A stretch of 64,000 nucleotides of DNA from Sphingomonadaceae bacterium. GTDB taxonomy: Bacteria > Pseudomonadota > Alphaproteobacteria > Sphingomonadales > Sphingomonadaceae. Location: NCBI GenBank assembly GCA_947476425.1, contig CANJQJ010000006.1, positions 1 through 64,000 on the forward strand, written 5' to 3'. A program made the translations under genes and the position numbers. Positions 47,426-57,404 of the stretch are shown piece by piece (the first letter of the stretch is position 1; the number at the start of each line of letters is the position of its first letter). The notes below the pieces were generated by a model. It did no database searches, had not been told where the DNA came from, and saw only the letters and a list, made by a program, of their open reading frames with translations.

Positions 47426-50400
47426 TCAGGAAACCAGCGCCAACCTGGGCGGATCCGCCGTCGCCAGCCTGACGGCGGAAATCCCGGGAACGCGTTCGAT
47501 GCGGGCGGCCAGCTCGGCATCGAGCATGAGATCGCGTCCAAGCCGCACGCGCGCGCGCCGGCCATCCGCGAGCAGGGCGTCGAGGACAAGTTCACCCCGT
47601 CCCCCGCGCTCGTTTTCGACGAGACTGGAGAGCAGCTGCAACGCCGCCGGATCGGAGGTCTCGACCTCGAGGCGAAGCCGCGTATTGTTGGAAAGCGAAT
47701 CGAAGGGCTGGATGCGCCGGATGGTAACGCGCGGCGTTTCCTCTCCGGGGCGGCGATCGAGTTCCACCGTCATCAGCATGCAAGCGCCGGATTTGCCCGC
47801 CTCCTCGATTTCGGTGCCGATCAGCTCATCGAAGCAGCTAGCCATGAACTGGCCGGACGCATCGGAACAATTTGCGAGCAGATACCGCTTACCCCGCGCT
47901 GACGTTCGCCAGCGCACATCCTCGATCATCCCCGCCATCACCGCCTGTGACCGGCCCCCATCCGCGCTGGCAGGCAATGCGCCCAGCTCAGCAAAGGTCC
48001 GCGCACCATTGGCCTCGGCGAGATGGCGATAGCGATCGGTCGGATGCGCTGAAAAATAGAAGCCGAACGCCTCCTTCTCGGCCGCCATGCGCTCGGCAAG
48101 GCTCCAGCCCTGGGTGTTCGGGAGACGGATCTGGCCGCCACCGCCGCCGGCTTCGCCGAACAGCCCCCCCTGCCCGCTCGTTCGCGCACCATGCGCGCTC
48201 GCAGCGTGGGCAAGGACCGTCTCGGCACCGCTGAACAGTGCTGCGCGATCGAGGCCAAGGCCATCGAAGGCCCCGCCCGCCGCGAGGCTTTCAAGCTGGC
48301 GCCGATTGAGCAGGCGCGGATCGATCCGATCGGCGAAATCATCGATGTCCTTGAAGATGCCAATTGCCGCGCGTTCTGCGCACAGCTCCTCCATCGCCTT
48401 CTCGCCGACCCCCTTCAGCGCGCCGAGCGCATAGCGCACGGCATCGCCCTGCACGGAGAACTCGGCCTCGCTGCTATTGATGTCCGGCGCGAGGCACGCC
48501 TGACCAAGGCGTCGCATGTCATCGACGAAGATTGCCAGCTTGTCCGTGGTCGCCATATCGTAGCACATCGAGGCCGCGTAGAATTCGGCCTGGTGATGTG
48601 CCTTCATCCAGGCGGTTTGATAAGCAATGAGCGCATAGGCGGCCGCGTGGCTCTTGTTGAAGCCATAGCCCGCGAACTTGTCGATCAAGTCGAACAATTC
48701 ATTGGCCTTGGGTCCGGCGATGTCCCGCTCCGCACATCCCGCCACGAAGCCAGCGCGTTGTGCATCCATCTCGGCCTTGATCTTCTTGCCCATCGCGCGG
48801 CGGAGAAGATCGGCCTGCCCGAGACTATAGCCCGCCAGCACCTGCGCGGCCTGCATCACCTGTTCCTGGTAGACGAAGATCCCGTAGGTCTCCTTGAGGA
48901 TCGGTTCGAGCAGCGGATGCGGATAATCGATCGGCTCGCGACCGTTCTTGCGGGCGCCGAAGCTCGGAATATTATCCATCGGGCCGGGCCGATAGAGCGA
49001 CACCAGCGCGATGATATCCTCGAAGCAAGTCGGCCGCACGGCAGCGAGGGTGCGACGCATGCCCTCGGATTCCAGCTGGAAGACGCCAACCGTCTCGCCG
49101 CGCTGGAGCAGGGCGAAGACGCCCTCGTCATCCCATTCGAGCGTATCGAGATCGACCTCGATTCCCTTGTTCTTGACGAAGGCCAATGCCTTCTGGAGTA
49201 CGGAAAGCGTTTTGAGGCCAAGAAAATCGAATTTCACGAGCCCCGCCGCCTCGACATATTTCATGTCGAACTGGGTGACCGGCATATCCGATCGCGGATC
49301 GCGATAGAGCGGAACGAGTTCGTCGAGCCGCCGGTCGCCGATCACGACGCCAGCAGCGTGCGTGGAGCTGTGGCGAGGTAGCCCCTCGAGCTTCATGGCA
49401 AGATCCAGCAATCGCCGGACCTCCTTGTCGTTCTTATATTCGGCGGCGAGCTCCGACACGCCGTTGATGGCGCGATCGAGCGTCCATGGATCGGTCGGGT
49501 GATTGGGTACCAGCTTCGCCAGGCGATCGACCTGGCCGTAGCTCATCTGGAGCACGCGACCGGTATCCTTGAGAACGGCGCGGGCCTTCAGTTTTCCGAA
49601 GGTGATGATCTGCGCCACCTGGTCGCGCCCATATTTCTGCTGGACGTAGCGGATCACCTCGCCGCGCCGCGTTTCGCAGAAATCGATGTCGAAATCGGGC
49701 ATCGACACACGCTCGGGATTGAGGAAGCGCTCGAACAGGAGCCCCAGGCGCAGCGGATCGAGATTGGTGATAGTCAGCGACCAGGCGACGACGGAACCAG
49801 CGCCCGAACCGCGCCCCGGCCCGACCGGGATATCATTGTCCTTCGCCCATTTGATGAAATCCGCGACGATCAGGAAATAGCCGGGGAACCCCATCTTAAT
49901 GATGACGTCGAGCTCGAATTCGAGGCGATCGACATAGGCCTGGCGCTGGGCCGCATCCAGCGGCTCCATTTTTTCCAGCCGTGCGTCGAGTCCGGCGCGG
50001 GCGTCATGGCGCAGCGCTTCCGCCTCTGCCTGCGGATCACCGGCAAGACTTGGCAGGATCGGCTTGCGATAGGGCGCCATCACCGCGCAGCGCTTTGCGA
50101 CCACGACCGTGTTGGCAATCGCCTCGGGAATATCGGCGAACAGCTCGACCATGGTCGCAGCGGGTTTCAGCCATGCATGTGGCGAGGAGCGCTGGCGGTC
50201 CGGGCTTTCGACATAGGAGGAACTGGCGATACACAACATCGCATCGTGCGCGGCATGGAAATCAGCATCGGCGTAGCAGGCCGGATTTGTGGCCACGAGC
50301 GGCAGGCCTCGATCATGCGCAAGCGACACGAGCCTGTGTTCGGCGCGCATCTCGATATCATCGTCTCGCCGGCTGAGCTCGATATAGAGCCTTTCCGGAA

Positions 50401-50887
50401 AGAGCTTCTCGAGCATGTCGCAATAGGCGGCCGCCGCATCGGCCTGCTCGTCAGCGAGCAGCTTTGCCAGGGCACCCTCGCGTCCGGCCGTCAGCGCTAT
50501 CAGCCCGTCCGACCGCCCCTCAAGCGAGTCGATCTCGATATGGGCGTCTTCGTGGACCGGCCGATCGAGGTGCGCCATGGATACGAGCGCGCATAGATTG
50601 TCATAGCCTTGCTCATCCTGGGCATAGAGCGCGATCCAATCGAGAATCCGCTGGTCCGTGCCGGGCCGCGCGACGCAAAGCATTGTCCCGATGATCGGCT
50701 GGACGCCGTCCTTCCTGGCAGCATCCGAAAACGCCATCGCCGCATAAAGGCCATTGCGATCAGTAAGGGCCGCCGCCGGGAAGCCGAGCTTGCGCGCGCG
50801 CTTGGCAATGTCCTTGGGCTCGATTGCCCCGTCGAGCATCGTGTAGCAGGAGAAAATTCGAAGTGGGACGAAGGGGACAAAGGCCAT
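47426..50887 (-). CDS. dnaE: DNA polymerase III alpha subunit
   Basis: The 1153-residue replicative polymerase has the N-terminal PHP domain, the palm with GPGRGSGAGSVVAWSL and the catalytic aspartates in SMPDFDIDF, the PHP-linked finger block DAQRAGFVAGC, the helix-hairpin-helix region FAGYGFNKSHAAAYAL and a C-terminal OB/beta-binding part. The PHP opening reads RIFSCYTMLDGA and TDRNGLY, so the usual first metal histidine and the TDH histidine are missing. An inactive PHP exonuclease is likely, with proofreading by a separate DnaQ. Confidence 0.97.
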   Translation of the reverse strand: MAFVPFVPLRIFSCYTMLDGAIEPKDIAKRARKLGFPAAALTDRNGLYAAMAFSDAARKDGVQPIIGTMLCVARPGTDQRILDWIALYAQDEQGYDNLCALVSMAHLDRPVHEDAHIEIDSLEGRSDGLIALTAGREGALAKLLADEQADAAAAYCDMLEKLFPERLYIELSRRDDDIEMRAEHRLVSLAHDRGLPLVATNPACYADADFHAAHDAMLCIASSSYVESPDRQRSSPHAWLKPAATMVELFADIPEAIANTVVVAKRCAVMAPYRKPILPSLAGDPQAEAEALRHDARAGLDARLEKMEPLDAAQRQAYVDRLEFELDVIIKMGFPGYFLIVADFIKWAKDNDIPVGPGRGSGAGSVVAWSLTITNLDPLRLGLLFERFLNPERVSMPDFDIDFCETRRGEVIRYVQQKYGRDQVAQIITFGKLKARAVLKDTGRVLQMSYGQVDRLAKLVPNHPTDPWTLDRAINGVSELAAEYKNDKEVRRLLDLAMKLEGLPRHSSTHAAGVVIGDRRLDELVPLYRDPRSDMPVTQFDMKYVEAAGLVKFDFLGLKTLSVLQKALAFVKNKGIEVDLDTLEWDDEGVFALLQRGETVGVFQLESEGMRRTLAAVRPTCFEDIIALVSLYRPGPMDNIPSFGARKNGREPIDYPHPLLEPILKETYGIFVYQEQVMQAAQVLAGYSLGQADLLRRAMGKKIKAEMDAQRAGFVAGCAERDIAGPKANELFDLIDKFAGYGFNKSHAAAYALIAYQTAWMKAHHQAEFYAASMCYDMATTDKLAIFVDDMRRLGQACLAPDINSSEAEFSVQGDAVRYALGALKGVGEKAMEELCAERAAIGIFKDIDDFADRIDPRLLNRRQLESLAAGGAFDGLGLDRAALFSGAETVLAHAASAHGARTSGQGGLFGEAGGGGGQIRLPNTQGWSLAERMAAEKEAFGFYFSAHPTDRYRHLAEANGARTFAELGALPASADGGRSQAVMAGMIEDVRWRTSARGKRYLLANCSDASGQFMASCFDELIGTEIEEAGKSGACMLMTVELDRRPGEETPRVTIRRIQPFDSLSNNTRLRLEVETSDPAALQLLSSLVENERGGRGELVLDALLADGRRARVRLGRDLMLDAELAARIERVPGISAVRLATADPPRLALVS

Positions 50888-51019
50888 TGTCGCAGCTTAA
50901 GCCAGCTGGACCAAAGCTTGAACCCCCACCGTCAACTTATCCACGGATATCCTTTGATTGAATTTCCCTACGGTTCGTGATTCACTCGACGAAAATAAGG
51001 GCAGCAAAGGAGAAACGCG

Positions 51020-52207
51020 ATGACCGTCGGCGATCCCATCTCAACACCGTCTTCACTGGTTGACCGCGTCAAGAATCTCCTGCTCCAGCCGAGGGCGGAA
51101 TGGCCAAGGATCGCCCTGGAGCCGGCGACGATCGGCGGGATTTACGCCAGCTGGATAATTCCGCTCGCGGCAATTCCAGCGATTGCCGGCCTGGTTGGCG
51201 GAATGTTGTTCGGCCACTCATTCCTCGGGATCACCTACCGCCCCTCGGCAGGTGCAGCGATCACGACCGCAGTGATCACCTATGTGCTCGCACTGGTCCA
51301 GGTCTTCGTACTCGCCCTGATTATCGACGCACTGGCCCCGACATTCGACGGCACGAGGGACCGCCTTCAGGCCTTCAAGCTCGCCGCCTATGCTAGCGCG
51401 GCAGCGTGGGTTGCCGGAATTTTCCAGATTCTACCGCCGATAGCGTTCCTGAGCATCGCAGGCCTTTACAGTCTCTATCTCCTTTACGTCGGCCTACCGC
51501 TGCTGATGCGCTCGCCGCCCGAAAAGGCGATGAGCTACACTGCGGTGACGATCGTCGCCGCGATTATACTCTGGCTGATAGTCGGCGCCCTGACGCTGCC
51601 ACTAGCCGGACTGTTCGGCGGGATCGGCGCGGGCGGCCCTGGCCAGATATCGGGTACGATGCATGTTCCGGGCGTCGGCAATGTCGACATGGGCAAGCTC
51701 GATGCCGCCTCCAAGCAGATGGAACAGGCGGCCAAGCAGATGGAAAATTCGGCCAAAACCGGCCAGCCCACCGCCACGAGCCCCGATTCGCTTTCGGCGC
51801 TGCTGCCAGCCAGCATCGGCAGTTATCAACGCGGCGACGTCGAGAGTGCCAGCATGGGCGCAGGTGGCCTGGGCGGTTCGCATGCCAAGGCCCGTTATGC
51901 GGCAGGCGATCGCGGCTTCGATCTCAACATCACCGACATGGGCGCTGCAGGTGCATTCACCGGCATGGCCGCAGCAATGAACGTCAACGCCACCCGGCAG
52001 GACGGCAGCAGCTATGAGAAAACCAGCACCGCCAACGGCCGGCTGGTGACCGAAAAATGGGACAAATCCGACAACTCAGGTAGTTTCAGCACCACGGTGG
52101 GCAATCGCTTCATGGTCCAGGCCGATGGCAATGCGGCGAGCATCGACGAGCTCAAGGGAGCGGTTGCCGCAGTGGACCTCGCCAAGCTGGAAGCGATGAC
52201 GAAATAA
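51020..52207 (+). CDS. Yip1-family multi-spanning membrane protein with extended C-terminal domain
   Basis: The 395-residue protein begins SLVDRVKNLLLQPRAEWPRI, the typical Yip1-domain opening. About five membrane segments follow between residues 40 and 205 (IIPLAAIPAIAGLVGGML, VITYVLALVQVFVLALII, LYSLYLLYVGLPLLM, AAIILWLIVGAL). A soluble C-terminal half from about residue 225 is polar and glycine/alanine-rich and matches nothing I recognise. ATG 51020 follows AAAGGAG. Its stop is 3 bp from the convergent lolD. Function is unknown. Confidence 0.75.
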   Translation: MTVGDPISTPSSLVDRVKNLLLQPRAEWPRIALEPATIGGIYASWIIPLAAIPAIAGLVGGMLFGHSFLGITYRPSAGAAITTAVITYVLALVQVFVLALIIDALAPTFDGTRDRLQAFKLAAYASAAAWVAGIFQILPPIAFLSIAGLYSLYLLYVGLPLLMRSPPEKAMSYTAVTIVAAIILWLIVGALTLPLAGLFGGIGAGGPGQISGTMHVPGVGNVDMGKLDAASKQMEQAAKQMENSAKTGQPTATSPDSLSALLPASIGSYQRGDVESASMGAGGLGGSHAKARYAAGDRGFDLNITDMGAAGAFTGMAAAMNVNATRQDGSSYEKTSTANGRLVTEKWDKSDNSGSFSTTVGNRFMVQADGNAASIDELKGAVAAVDLAKLEAMTK

Positions 52208-52210
52208 GCG

Positions 52211-52882
52211 CTAGGCCAAAATACCATCGTGGAGGCGGACGATCCGGTCCATCTTCGCAGCGAGCCGTTCGTTATGGGTCGCGACCAACGCCGCCGATCC
52301 TTCCTCGCGTACAAGTCGGAGAAATTCGGCGAGAACGATATCGGCGGTGCTTTCGTCGAGATTGCCGGTAGGCTCATCGGCAAGCACAAGCGCCGGTCGA
52401 TTGGCGAGCGCACGCGCGACAGCGACGCGCTGCTGTTCGCCGCCCGAAAGCTGGCTCGGCCGATGAGAGAGCCTCTGGCCAAGCCCGAGCGCCGATAGCA
52501 GTCCCCTCGCGCGGGAATCGGCTTCACCCGGATCGGTGTCACGGATCAACAGCGGCAGCATCACGTTTTCGGCGGCGCTGAAATCGGGAAGCAGGTGGTG
52601 GAATTGATAGACGAACCCAAGCATGTCCCGCCGGACGCGCGTGCGGCCATCATTGTCGAGCTTTGCTGCTTCGGTGCCCATGATCTGGATCGAACCCTTG
52701 AAACCACCTTCCAACAGGCCGACCGCCTGTAGCATCGTCGACTTTCCCGAGCCGGACGGCCCGAGCAATGCCACGATTTCGCCTGGCCCGACCGACAGAT
52801 CGACGCCGCGCAGTACATGGATCGTCTCGCCGCCCTGGACGAAATCGCGACGAAGATCAGTAACCGACAAGACATCACTCAT
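52211..52882 (-). CDS. lolD: Lipoprotein-releasing ABC transporter ATPase LolD
   Basis: The 223-residue ATPase has Walker [10 protein letters not shown], the signature [15 protein letters not shown], Walker [14 protein letters not shown] and the H-loop [12 protein letters not shown]. With a LolC/E permease it frees lipoproteins from the inner membrane for LolA. Its start lies 8 bp inside the end of the lolC-type gene, so the two subunits are translationally linked. Placement beside a matching permease makes LolD more likely than other MacB-type ATPases. Confidence 0.93.
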   Translation of the reverse strand: MSDVLSVTDLRRDFVQGGETIHVLRGVDLSVGPGEIVALLGPSGSGKSTMLQAVGLLEGGFKGSIQIMGTEAAKLDNDGRTRVRRDMLGFVYQFHHLLPDFSAAENVMLPLLIRDTDPGEADSRARGLLSALGLGQRLSHRPSQLSGGEQQRVAVARALANRPALVLADEPTGNLDESTADIVLAEFLRLVREEGSAALVATHNERLAAKMDRIVRLHDGILA

Positions 52883-54125
52883 AGCGAAGCACCTGTACCG
52901 GATCAGTGCTCGCTGCCTTCCACGCCGGATAGAGGGTGAACAGGAAGGCTGAACCGATGGCCAGCACGACGATCGCTGTCACCTCGAACGGATCGGTCTT
53001 GGCCGGCAATTCGGTGAGGAAGCGGATCGACGGATCCCACAAATTCTGTCCGGTCAGTAATTGAACGAAGTTCACGAAATTCTGCCTGAAATAGAGGAGA
53101 AGCATGCCGAGCACGAACCCGGCAAGCGTCCCCACGGTGCCGATCGTGACGCCGACGGTCATGAAGATCTTCATCATGCCAGTTCGCGATGCGCCCATCG
53201 TGCGCAGGATTGCGATGTCGCGTGTCTTGGCTCGCACCAGCATGATCAGCGATGACAGGATATTGAACACCGCGACCACGATAATCAGCGAGAGCACGAC
53301 GAACATCGCGACCCGCTCCACCGCAAGCGCCTCAAACAGGCTAGCGTTCATCTGCCGCCAATCGGTAACGACGGCACGCCCGCGCACTTTCGCGGTGATC
53401 GGTGCCATGATCTGGCCGACCTTGTCCGCATCGACCGTCTGCACTTCGACCATGCCAACTGCGTCATCGAGCATCAGCAGAGTCTGCGCATCCGCGATTG
53501 GCATCAAGACGAACGCCTTGTCATAATCATAGACCCCGACCTCGAAGATTGCGACGACGGTATAGCTCACGATCCGCGGCACGGTGCCGAATGGCGTAGT
53601 CTGGCCTTGGGGGCTGATGAGACTGATCTGACTGCCGACCTGCGCGCCGAGCGATTCCGCCAGCCGCGCGCCGATCGCGACGTTGCTCGAACCGGGCAGC
53701 ACCGCCGACATGGTGCCTGCGACGACATTGCCCTTGATGGTTGGGTTGTTGCTGATGTCCTTGACCCGCATGCCGCGCAACAGCACGCCTTCGACCCGAC
53801 CATTGAAACTTGCCATCAACGGCTGCTCGATCAACGGCGTGGCGGATATCACGCCCGGCGTTTTCATCGCCTCGGCGGCTATGCCCTGCCAGTTCGGCAA
53901 TTTGCCGTCATAGCCCTGGATGACGGCGTGGCCGTTGAGGCCGACGATCTTGTCGAACAGCTCGGCACGAAATCCATTCATGACCGACATCACCACGATC
54001 AGCGCAGCGACGCCAATCATCACACCCGCAAGGCTGAAGCCCGCCACGAGCGCAATGATGCCCTCGCCCTTGCCGGGCCAGAGATATCGCTTGGCGATCA
54101 TGCGCTCGTAACGGGAAAGGATCAC
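52875..54125 (-). CDS. lolC: Lipoprotein-releasing ABC transporter permease LolC/LolE
   Basis: The 416-residue permease has the LolC/E layout: a first membrane segment ([20 protein letters not shown]) preceded by [17 protein letters not shown], a large periplasmic domain with [18 protein letters not shown], and three C-terminal segments around [20 protein letters not shown] mechanistic [20 protein letters not shown] coupling helix is present. GTG 54125 overlaps the proS stop (GTGA). One permease gene is present, so the transporter would be a homodimer here, as in single LolF-type systems. Confidence 0.92.
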   Translation of the reverse strand: MILSRYERMIAKRYLWPGKGEGIIALVAGFSLAGVMIGVAALIVVMSVMNGFRAELFDKIVGLNGHAVIQGYDGKLPNWQGIAAEAMKTPGVISATPLIEQPLMASFNGRVEGVLLRGMRVKDISNNPTIKGNVVAGTMSAVLPGSSNVAIGARLAESLGAQVGSQISLISPQGQTTPFGTVPRIVSYTVVAIFEVGVYDYDKAFVLMPIADAQTLLMLDDAVGMVEVQTVDADKVGQIMAPITAKVRGRAVVTDWRQMNASLFEALAVERVAMFVVLSLIIVVAVFNILSSLIMLVRAKTRDIAILRTMGASRTGMMKIFMTVGVTIGTVGTLAGFVLGMLLLYFRQNFVNFVQLLTGQNLWDPSIRFLTELPAKTDPFEVTAIVVLAIGSAFLFTLYPAWKAASTDPVQVLRYE

Positions 54126-55450
54126 GCAGTGGCCCTCTGCGCCATCTTCGCCAGTGCGTCCGACGCGGACAGTTCGATCTTCTCGCCCGTCGCGCGGTTC
54201 TTGAGCTCGACGACGTCGCGCTCGAGGCCCTTCGGGCCGACGACGATCTGCCAGGGCAGGCCGATCACGTCCATCGTGGCGAACTTGGCGCCGCCACGTT
54301 CGTCGCGATCGTCATACAAAACCTCGACGCCTGCTGCCTCGAGCTTGCGATAAAGATCGTCGCACGCCGCGGCACAGCCCTCATGGTCCGCGCGCATGTT
54401 GATCAGGCCGACCTTGTAAGGCGCAACCGACTCCGGCCAGATGATCCCGGCATCGTCATGACTGGCTTCGATAATCGCGCCGACCAGCCGCGAGACCCCA
54501 ATCCCGTAGCTGCCCATGTGCGGGATGACTTCCGAGCCGTCGGATGCCTGTACCTTCATTCCCATCGCAGACGAATATTTGGTGCCGAAGTAGAAAATGT
54601 GCCCGACTTCGACGCCACGCGACTGGCGTAGCGCATCGCCGGCTTCCGCCTCGCGTGCTTCATCGCGCTTCTCGTCGGTGGCTGCATAGTCGGCCGTATA
54701 TCCACCGACGATCGAACGCAGCCCGTCGACATCATCGAAATCAACGTCGGTGAGAGCGGCAGGCTTCTCCCAGTTGCTGTGATAGAAGACGTCGCTCTCT
54801 CCAGTTGGCGCGAGCACGATGAACTCGTGCGAAAGATCGCCGCCGATCGGGCCGGTGTCGGCCTGCATCGGAATCGCGCGAAGCCCCATTCGCGCGAAGG
54901 TGTTGAGATAGGCGACGAACATGCGGTTGTAGCTGTGGCGTGCGCCAGTTTCGTCCATGTCGAAACTATAGGCATCCTTCATCAGAAATTCGCGCCCGCG
55001 CATCACGCCGAAACGGGGCCGGACTTCGTCGCGAAACTTCCACTGGATATTGTAGAGCGTCCGGGGGAGGTCCCGGTAGCTGCGCGCCGAGTCGCGGAAC
55101 ACCGAGGTAATGACCTCCTCAGCGGTCGGCCCGAACAGCATCTCTCGATCGTGCCGATCCTTGATTCGGAGCATTTCGGGGCCATAGGCATCGTATCGAC
55201 CCGACTGGCGCCATAATTCAGCCGACTGCATGGTCGGCATCAGCAACTCGATCGCGCCTGCCCGATCCTGTTCCTCACGGACGATCTGCTCGATCTTGCG
55301 AAGCACACGATAGCCGAGTGGTAGCCATGTATAGATGCCGGCGGCAGTCTGGCGGATCAAACCCGCGCGGAGCATCAGCTTATGGCTGATGATCTGGGCA
55401 TCGGCGGGCGACTCCTTGGAGACGGGAAGAAAATAGCGGGAAAGACGCAT
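54122..55450 (-). CDS. proS: Prolyl-tRNA synthetase, short (alphaproteobacterial) form
   Basis: The 442-residue class II synthetase has motif 1 around [20 protein letters not shown], motif 2 [25 protein letters not shown] and motif 3 [16 protein letters not shown], and a C-terminal anticodon-binding domain. It lacks the ~180-residue editing insertion of the long E. coli-type ProRS, which is usual for the alphaproteobacterial form. It leads a proS-lolC-lolD operon with overlapping junctions. Confidence 0.96.
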   Translation of the reverse strand: MRLSRYFLPVSKESPADAQIISHKLMLRAGLIRQTAAGIYTWLPLGYRVLRKIEQIVREEQDRAGAIELLMPTMQSAELWRQSGRYDAYGPEMLRIKDRHDREMLFGPTAEEVITSVFRDSARSYRDLPRTLYNIQWKFRDEVRPRFGVMRGREFLMKDAYSFDMDETGARHSYNRMFVAYLNTFARMGLRAIPMQADTGPIGGDLSHEFIVLAPTGESDVFYHSNWEKPAALTDVDFDDVDGLRSIVGGYTADYAATDEKRDEAREAEAGDALRQSRGVEVGHIFYFGTKYSSAMGMKVQASDGSEVIPHMGSYGIGVSRLVGAIIEASHDDAGIIWPESVAPYKVGLINMRADHEGCAAACDDLYRKLEAAGVEVLYDDRDERGGAKFATMDVIGLPWQIVVGPKGLERDVVELKNRATGEKIELSASDALAKMAQRATA

Positions 55451-55624
55451 CGAGGATCGGACCTGTCGAAAAATGATGTGGCGCCTGCTCTAGGATGCCG
55501 CAGCGCGCCGGGCAACATCCGTCGCCCGTGCCCCCTGTTGCCGAGAAAACACAGTCGTCCGCTTTCGACGTCGGACAGCCGTAAAGCCCGTGACAAATCC
55601 AGCTGCGTTTCCTACTCATCCTCC

Positions 55625-55783
55625 CACGAACACGGCGAATAACAGGCCATGGTTCGGGGAGGCAGCTGTCTGCTCAACCGTCAACAAGGGGGACGGTCGC
55701 AGCGGATACGCCAGTAATTTGGGGGCTGACGGTTTTTTGATCGTCACGCAGGACGCCCGGACCGAAAACGGTCCGGGCGTTTT
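55625..55783 (+). ncRNA. Candidate small RNA ending in a strong terminator
   Basis: The 428-bp gap between proS and the next small gene contains a candidate transcription unit on the plus strand. A possible promoter is GTGACA (55590-55595), 17 bp, TACTCA (55613-55618). Inside, AACCGTCA (55676-55683) can pair with TGACGGTT (55727-55734) around a purine-rich segment. It ends with a perfect 12-bp stem ACGCCCGGACCG/CGGTCCGGGCGT, AAAA loop and T-run. No convincing reading frame overlaps it. The promoter is weak, so expression is uncertain. Confidence 0.4.
55753..55783 (+). terminator. Rho-independent terminator with perfect 12-bp stem
   Basis: ACGCCCGGACCG pairs perfectly with CGGTCCGGGCGT across an AAAA loop and is followed by TTT and a G. 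The T-run lies on the plus side. No protein gene ends upstream on this strand, which is why a small RNA is suspected. Confidence 0.75.
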
Positions 55784-55878
55784 GCATTTCAGCCCTGAAG
55801 ATCACTTAGCCTGAAGATCGTCGGTCCGCTGTTTAAGCTTTCTCAACACCGTTAGCGCATCATGATCTGATGATCCCG

Positions 55879-56064
55879 ATGCGCAACAGCACCATATTCA
55901 AAAGCCGGTGGATGGCGCTCGTCTGGTCCGCCGGGATTATCTGGTTCGCCGTCGATGTCGCTGGCTCTCCGGAGGATGGCAACCAGGTGATGGACAATGC
56001 CACCCAAGCCGCGCTCCACGCCTTTACCGACGATCCAGCATCGCCTTCACCTCGGGCGCAATAG
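55879..56064 (+). CDS. Small single-span membrane protein candidate
   Basis: This 61-residue reading frame begins MRNSTIFKSRWMALVWSAGI and continues through a likely membrane helix (MALVWSAGIIWFAVDVAG) into an acidic tail. The G+C-rich third-codon pattern in its first half matches real genes here, but no ribosome site is obvious. Its end overlaps the convergent tesA-like gene by 41 bp. It has no family assignment. ATG 55870, three codons upstream, is an alternative start. Confidence 0.5.
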   Translation: MRNSTIFKSRWMALVWSAGIIWFAVDVAGSPEDGNQVMDNATQAALHAFTDDPASPSPRAQ

Positions 56065-56680
56065 CGCGAACAATGATCGCAACGCCCGGACCAGTCGGGT
56101 GCATGTTGTCCTTGAGCTGAAGCTTGCGATGACCCGCCACGCCGGCAAGGAAAAACGGATAGAGCCGCACGCCATGGCGACGCGCCAGTGCTGGGTAGAT
56201 GGTATCGAAATGGCGGCGATAATCGGCACCCATGTTGGGCGCGGCGCGCATTCCCGCCAATAGTACCGGGATTTTCCGACGATCGAGGTCATCCAAAATC
56301 GCCGAAAGATTGGCGCGGGTCTCCGAAGGATCAATTCCGCGCAGCATGTCGTTGGCGCCGAGCTCCAGGATCAGGAGATCGGGCTTGCGCTTGAGCGCAC
56401 CGAGCACCCATCCCAGCCGGGCACGGCCCTGCGCACTGGTGTCGCCGGAAATTCCTGCGTTACGGACAGCAACGTCGATACCTTCCCTGCGGAGTTCGGA
56501 TTCGAGCTGGACCGGAAAAGCCTCGGCAGGCTTAAGCCCGTAGCCGGCCGTGAGGCTGTCGCCGTACGCCACTACAAGCCTCGACTCCGATAGCGCCGGC
56601 GTCGATCCCAGCAGGGCAACCGCTGCCAGCACATGGACAATGCGTTTTAGCGCCCCATATACAGCCTCGTCATTCCTCAT
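56024..56680 (-). CDS. tesA: Periplasmic GDSL arylesterase/lysophospholipase (TesA-like)
   Basis: The 218-residue SGNH hydrolase has a signal sequence (RIVHVLAAVALLGSTPALS), block I YGDSLTAGYGL with nucleophile Ser42, block III LELGANDMLRG, and block V DNMHPTGPG with Asp191 and His194. It matches the TesA/arylesterase group that hydrolyses acyl esters, lysophospholipids or acyl-thioesters in the periplasm. ATG 56680 has GGACGGGCGG upstream; the longer in-frame start would run into the divergent ABC gene. The divergent ybbA/ybbP-type genes are its usual neighbours. Confidence 0.9.
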   Translation of the reverse strand: MRNDEAVYGALKRIVHVLAAVALLGSTPALSESRLVVAYGDSLTAGYGLKPAEAFPVQLESELRREGIDVAVRNAGISGDTSAQGRARLGWVLGALKRKPDLLILELGANDMLRGIDPSETRANLSAILDDLDRRKIPVLLAGMRAAPNMGADYRRHFDTIYPALARRHGVRLYPFFLAGVAGHRKLQLKDNMHPTGPGVAIIVRAIAPEVKAMLDRR

Positions 56681-56714
56681 CCGCCCGTCCTTCATTTGAA
56701 AGCCTCCGCACCCG

Positions 56715-57404
56715 ATGTCCTCCGGCCATATCGTGATCGAAGCCCGCGATGTCACGCTTTCGCTGGGACGCGGCGATGCGCGCGTTGAAATTCTGAAAGG
56801 CATCGACCTTTCGATCGATGCCGGAGCAAGTGTCGCGCTGCTGGGGCCGTCAGGTTCCGGCAAATCCTCGCTCATGGCCGTTCTTTCGGGATTGGAGCGC
56901 GCGACCGGTGGGTCGATCCGGGTCGCGGGCGCTGATTTCGGCGCGCTGGATGAGGATGGACTGGCGCGTGCGCGACGTGGCCGAATCGGTATCGTTCTCC
57001 AGGCATTTCACCTGCTTCCAACGATGACTGCGCTTGAGAATGTGGCAGTGCCGCTTGAATTATCGGGCGTCGAGGACGCCTTTGAACGCGCCGCCGAGGA
57101 ACTGACGGCCGTCGGCCTTGGGGCGCGACTGTCGCATTATCCGGCACAGCTTTCAGGCGGGGAACAGCAGCGAGTCGCGATTGCTCGCGCCACCGCGCCC
57201 CGCCCCGCGCTGATCTTCGCCGACGAGCCAACCGGCAATCTCGACGCCGCCACGGGCGAGACGATCATGGACTTGCTTTTCGCACGCCGGCGCGAAACCG
57301 GAGCAACGCTAGTGATGATCACGCATGATGCGGCACTCAGCCGCCGTTGCGACCGCATCGTCACGCTGCGCGACGGCAGCATCCTGGCCGACAGCGAAGC
57401 ATGA
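56715..57404 (+). CDS. ABC transporter ATPase, YbbA-type
   Basis: The 229-residue ATPase has Walker [10 protein letters not shown], the signature [15 protein letters not shown], Walker [14 protein letters not shown] and the H-loop LVMITHDAALS. It belongs to the LolD/MacB-like group but is paired with the 828-residue permease downstream and diverges from tesA. This tesA/ybbA/ybbP module is conserved in proteobacteria; its substrate is unknown. Its stop overlaps the permease start (ATGA). Confidence 0.9.
   Translation: MSSGHIVIEARDVTLSLGRGDARVEILKGIDLSIDAGASVALLGPSGSGKSSLMAVLSGLERATGGSIRVAGADFGALDEDGLARARRGRIGIVLQAFHLLPTMTALENVAVPLELSGVEDAFERAAEELTAVGLGARLSHYPAQLSGGEQQRVAIARATAPRPALIFADEPTGNLDAATGETIMDLLFARRRETGATLVMITHDAALSRRCDRIVTLRDGSILADSEA

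Noticed and set aside
50938-50946. TTATCCACG, one mismatch from a DnaA box, upstream of dnaE
   Set aside because: It is a single copy with no further boxes or A+T-rich unwinding stretch, so not an origin; a chance match is likely.
55590-55814. 74-codon GTG-started frame overlapping the possible small RNA after proS
   Set aside because: It runs through the terminator hairpin, has no ribosome site and no family resemblance.
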